DNA of 64,000 nucleotides, taken from Camelus bactrianus. Its lineage: Eukaryota; Chordata; Mammalia; Artiodactyla; Camelidae. The notes below the pieces were generated by a model, which saw only the letters and a list, made by a program, of their open reading frames with translations, searched no databases and was not told the origin of the DNA. Positions 59,480 through 64,000 of this stretch are shown here, in pieces. The position numbers and the translations under genes were made by a program. Within the stretch, counting starts at the first letter, position 1, and every line of letters begins with the position of its first letter. The DNA lies in contig NC_133540.1 in assembly GCF_048773025.1 (NCBI RefSeq), forward strand, positions 80,727,501 to 80,791,500, given 5' to 3'.

Positions 59480-62067
59480 ACAAATAGTTATATTTCTAGC
59501 ACTATCCACATTGAATAGGCCAAATTTTCTGGACTCCCAATTTGGAAACACAATTTAGATTCATGGTAGATACTAAAACTAGAACTGGAAAAATAATTTT
59601 ATATGATCAAGTTTTGGGCTGATTTTCATCTGGAAAAGCAAGAATTTACATTAAGAAAAGGAGATAATAAGATAGAAGAATGGAGAAGTGCAGTTATTAG
59701 AAGTGGGAGATGATATTGTTGCCATGCTGAAGATATCAAATATTTCACTTAACCACCCGCCCCCCCCAAAAGAATATTTAAAAGATTTCGCTTTTTACAT
59801 TATCTTAGGAGTTTCTCTTTCCTGTTTCTATAGCAAGTTATTGTTCATGTAGGCAGTAGTTTTAAGTGCCCTTATAAAATCATAATCGGAGGGTTTCCTA
59901 TTTTGTATTGAGACCCTTTCCCTTTGCTGCTTCCATCTGTTTTGCATGTGACTGATGATATTGGGAGCCTTTGTAGCATCATTGCCTCATGTAGTTTGTA
60001 TGCATGAAGCAGATATAATCTCAGATGATCAGGCATCTATTACTCCTACGAGGAAATATCTACAATAGGCAATTAATTGTGTTTCAAATCCTCCAGTTAG
60101 TCACTTACAGAAGATTTAACAATACTTTTCATGGACATTCTATTGATCTGAATGTGTGACTAATTTATCTTTCCTTTCCTATGACTGAAGATAATGTAGA
60201 GCATATTTTTTTCTTTTTCTTTTCTTTCAGCAAATTATCAAGTACTAGATTTGCTTTGTTTCCCCTCCTTAAAATGTTATTGAATTTATAAAGTTCAGCA
60301 TTTATATGTATAGAAAGGACTTGATTCTTGTTACCACATAAAGGCATTTACAGAAATACAGAAGCATGAGCCTAATGTAATAAATAAATTAAAGTGATGC
60401 CCTTGAAGTTCTCTCTCTAACTGCTCAGAGCTGCCCCTCATAACATAGAGCACAAAGGCTTCAAATAAATGCGTCTTTCCCTTCTCATTCATTTTTCCTC
60501 AACACACAGAAACACACACAGAGGTACCGCAGAGGCTTTAGACTGTCCAGTGCTGCAGAAAACACTGCCTTTCTAGGATCTATCATAGTCTAAGATTATT
60601 TTGTGACAAGAAAAGTAGTTCCACCAGAACAGGCATAGAGAAGGGGACTTAAACAATTTATTATGTTAATGAAAATAAAGATAATTGTACACACTGCAGA
60701 AAATTGCAGAGGGAGCCATGAATTTGCACTTTTTCCTCCAATGGCAGCAGACTATTTGGAAAGAAGCAGGGAGGGAAGACCCAGAAAAGAATGTGATCTT
60801 TAGTATTTTAACTAGGATTCCTAAACTTTAGCCACTTTTTGGAAGCATTTTCCAAAACATATTTTTCTAGTTTTCCTGGGGGATTTTTTTCCCACTGAAT
60901 ATCTATCATACCAAGTTTTTAAAAATGAATGCTAATTTATACATATTCTGTTAAAAGCAGAAAAAGAAAAAAAAAATTTCACAGCCACTTCGCAGTTAAA
61001 TAGCAACTTGAGTTTTTGGAGTTTCATTTCTTATTCCTCTCTTTTCTCTCATCTCAAAGTACACCTCTTAGTATTCCAGAAGAAGTCCAAGATTTGCATA
61101 TAAATCTAATTGTGTGTATTCATGCAAAACTTTTCAATTCATGACAAACTATCCATAGATATTAAAATTAATTTGTGAGAAAAGAGCCATTGTATTCAAA
61201 GGTAGAAAGTGTCAAGTCTCTTGCTCCTTCACATTTTACTACCACTTAGCTGTACACAAAGTGGACTTTATGAAAAGAGCTGTATGTCTGAGAGAGGTGT
61301 ATACATGAACTTGGTCTTGCATATCTGTGTACGTTTGCATATGTACTTGATGCTTTCGTTATTATTGAAAGGAAGTGTAAGGCTTTACATATTTAGAGTA
61401 GGTTGAGCCAAATAAGAAATCATAAACTTGTGACAACTGAAATTTATTTTTATCACTTGGATCATATAGTAATCCACAAAGCTATTTAACAATGGACTAG
61501 CTATTTGTATATTTACTTTGTGTCAATCAGTATTTCTAGCTAAAATCAAGAACATTAAATTCTGAGATTTTAAAATTATTTTTTTAACCAGGTTAAATTC
61601 AGTACATGTTTATTTATGTATTCCATTATGTCTTATCCTAGATGTGGTGCTTATTTTTCTGCTGATGTAAGCCATAGGGTTTTCTATAAATTGTGTACAT
61701 TACGGGAGAGAGAATGGGATATTTCTGATAAGTATAAGGTACATTAGTACTTTGACAGTGACTTCTCCATTCCCCACTAGCTCTCTTTGATTGTGAAATT
61801 CCAAAGCTCAGTGTTTACTTCTTAGAAATTGATCACTATTTCTATAGTTGAACCAGGGGGAAAAAACCAAATTTGACACATTATCTACTGCTGTGGATGG
61901 AGCAATAACATCAAAATTGGAAAAGAGAATTTTACAGTTGAACACATATGATAAAAAAAAATTCAAGGTCACCAGTTCTTATATTTATAGCTTTCTCAAA
62001 GCTGCTGTTTAGCCCCATAACAATTATCATGGGGGAAGGAGAAAGAAGTTTAAGACCACAATCCTGT
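59480..62067. other. Unassigned DNA, possibly with conserved non-coding parts
   Basis: No gene or repeat is recognised. 59900-60130 is non-repetitive, with octamer-like and homeodomain-like words. 60420-60780 is also non-repetitive and richer in GC. These could be conserved elements, but this needs comparison. A C-run lies near 59757-59767. Confidence 0.45.
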
Positions 62068-63204
62068 TTGTTTACTTTTGCTTTTATTTCTGTTGCCTGG
62101 GTAGACTGCCCTAGCATTTGCACAGCAAAGGAAACCATAAGCAAAACAAAAGTCAACCTACAGACTGGGAGAAGATATTTGCAAGAGCTGAGATTGACAG
62201 GGGCTTAATTTCAGACTATACAGACAGCTCATACAATTTAATAATAAAAAACAAACAAACCAATCCAAAAATGGGCAGAAGACCTAAACAAGCAATTCTC
62301 CACTGAAGACATGCAAATGGCCAACAGGCACATGAAAAAAAAATGTTCAATATTACTAATGATCAGAGACATGCAAATCAAAACTATAATGAGGTGTCAT
62401 CTCACACCACTCAGAATGGCCATCATTAAAAAGTCCACAAATGATAAATGCTGGAGAGGGTGTGGAGAAATGGGAACCCTCCTACACTGTTGGTGGAATG
62501 TAGTTTTGTGCAGCCATTACCGAAAACAGTATGGAGATTCCTCAAAAGACTAAAAATAGACTACCTATATGATCAAGCAATTCCACTCCTGGGCATATAT
62601 CCAGATGGAATTTTAATTCAAAAAGATACATGCACCCCCACGTTCAAAGCAGCACTATTTATAAAAGCCAAGACATAGAAACAACCTAAATGTCCATTGA
62701 CAGATGACTGGATGAAGAAGTTGTGGTACATTTATACAATGGAATACTACTCAGCCATAAAAAGAATAAAATAATGCCATTTGTAGCAACATGGATAGAC
62801 CCGAGACTGTCATTCTAAGTGAAGTAAGCCCAAAAGAGAAAGAAAACTACCATATGACATTGCTTATGTGTTGAATCTGAAAAAAAAAGACAACTGAACT
62901 TATTTACAAAACAGAAACAGACTCACAGACATAGAAGACAAACTTATGGGGGAGGGGGAAGGGGCTGAAAAGGGATGAATTTCTGAGAGTTCGAGATTTG
63001 CAGATACTAACTACTATATATAAAATAAAGAACAAGTTTATATTGTCTAGCACAAGGAACTATATTCAATATGTTGTAGTAACCTATAATGAAAAAATAT
63101 GAAGATGAATATATGTATGACTGAACTATTATGCTGTACACCAGAAACTGACACACCATTGTAAACTGATTCTACTTCAATAAAAATAAATAAATAAATA
63201 AATT
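62068..63204 (+). mobile_element. L1 with 5' inversion (twin priming), older family
   Basis: From 62118 the sequence is sense L1: the end of ORF2 and a 3' untranslated region ending in a TAAA-type tail (about 63181-63203). The preceding piece, 62068-62117, is L1 sequence from just upstream but in the opposite orientation (compare the plus strand at 42676-42725). This head-to-head join is the signature of twin priming, with a short loss at the junction. True ORF2 frames (62311-62553, then another frame 62448-62678) show the cysteine motif CWRGC...LLHCWW, followed by a frame change. The 3' end matches the copy at 27605-28713. I could not find a target-site duplication. Confidence 0.88.
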
Positions 63205-64000
63205 GTATTCAACTCCAAAAACAAAAAAACAAAACAAAACTACACTCCCATCCACAGCTTAATAGCAGAAGTAGAACCACAAAGCTGAATTTAAAATAAT
63301 TATCTGTTAGCAAATAAAATTTGGATAATGTTTGAAAGGACCCAAAGGAGCTATAACATTTTATACCTCTATAACTAGAATTGCCTTTCCAACTTAAATA
63401 TGTGTATCTCAGTATCTTGTTTGTTTATAAGTTACTAAAATGTAGAGAAAATTTAATTAATGAATGTTTATAATACACACACAGGCAATTAAGCTTACTA
63501 TGCTTATTTCATTCAAACATCCTATTTTTTCCAGCTGGTAATGACAGAAATATCAACTTTTCTTAAAAAAAAAAATCAGGTGATGGCCTGAAATCAATAG
63601 AGTTTGCATATGTCCATTCAAGGATAGAATTTAGTTTTTGAAATTTAGGATGGTGGCCACTTCTTAAATACTGCTTGTGCAGATAACCTCTTACCTATGA
63701 CAGTTGCATTACAACTAAATTTTCTACCCTTGAAGTTAATGTGAATTCTGTTCCCAGAAATGTGACCACAAATTGACTTACTCTGATACTGCAGATTTTA
63801 TTATTTAGTTATGAGGCTTCTCTCATGGGCATTAGGAGTTGAGAGCTTGTGGATGGCAGAATAATTATTTACTAAATGTAACACACTAGTTTCAAAACAT
63901 TTGCTTTTTAATTGATAATCTCATGAAGAACAAGTCATCAAGGTACCAAGATATTTTATCTTTCAGAGATTCTTAATCTGGAAACCATTAAGTCTATATA
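63205..64000. other. Unassigned DNA
   Basis: After the L1 tail comes a short A/C-rich patch (63215-63245), then unassigned sequence to the end. No gene or RNA is seen. Confidence 0.5.

Overview
This is AT-rich mammalian nuclear DNA, and I find no host protein-coding gene or structural RNA gene in it. The best clue to the organism is a short tRNA-derived SINE at 58600-58711 (minus strand). It has pol III A and B boxes and the tail style of the camelid vic-1 family, and it lies between perfect 19-bp target-site duplications. Several L1 copies share a 3' end that I also associate with camelids. I therefore read the window as a camelid (camel, llama or alpaca) intergenic or long-intron region. 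Most open frames are pieces of L1 ORF2 or chance frames.

Layout. 1-1250 is mostly unassigned AT-rich DNA. From about 1250 to 21930 the sequence is almost one continuous nest of LINE-1 elements. An old minus-strand L1 (1251-5101 and 7285-7589) carries an LTR-like insert (1488-1838) and a young minus-strand L1 (5111-7284). An old plus-strand L1M (7590-9669, 14331-14872, 15441-18755) carries a second, internally deleted L1M (9670-14330) and a young 3' L1 fragment with a perfect 12-bp duplication (14885-15428). An old minus-strand L1 (18969-20013, 20461-21930) is split by an MLT1-type solo LTR (20014-20460).

From 21931 to 41587 the DNA is mostly unassigned. It contains worn MIR and L2 pieces, a second nest of L1 3' ends (27436-30270), a MER33-like hAT transposon with recognisable inverted ends (32113-32438), an old L1 RT fragment (35430-36100) and a young L1 with 10-bp duplications and an open 326-residue ORF2 tail (36202-37559). 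The largest young L1 is at 41597-45420 (9-bp duplications). It keeps reverse-transcriptase and endonuclease remnants, but catalytic residues are changed.

From 45430 to 64000 there is mostly unassigned sequence with ancient MIR, L2 and L1 fossils, an L1M 3' half (55455-56650), the SINE, and an L1 with a 5' inversion (62068-63204). No host genes are seen working together. The content is the layered record of LINE activity in a SINE-poor, gene-poor region. I did not find a new functional system. The points most worth a second look are the nested chronology, the parallel CpG losses in two L1 catalytic sites, the twin-primed L1, and a few unassigned stretches that might be conserved non-coding DNA.
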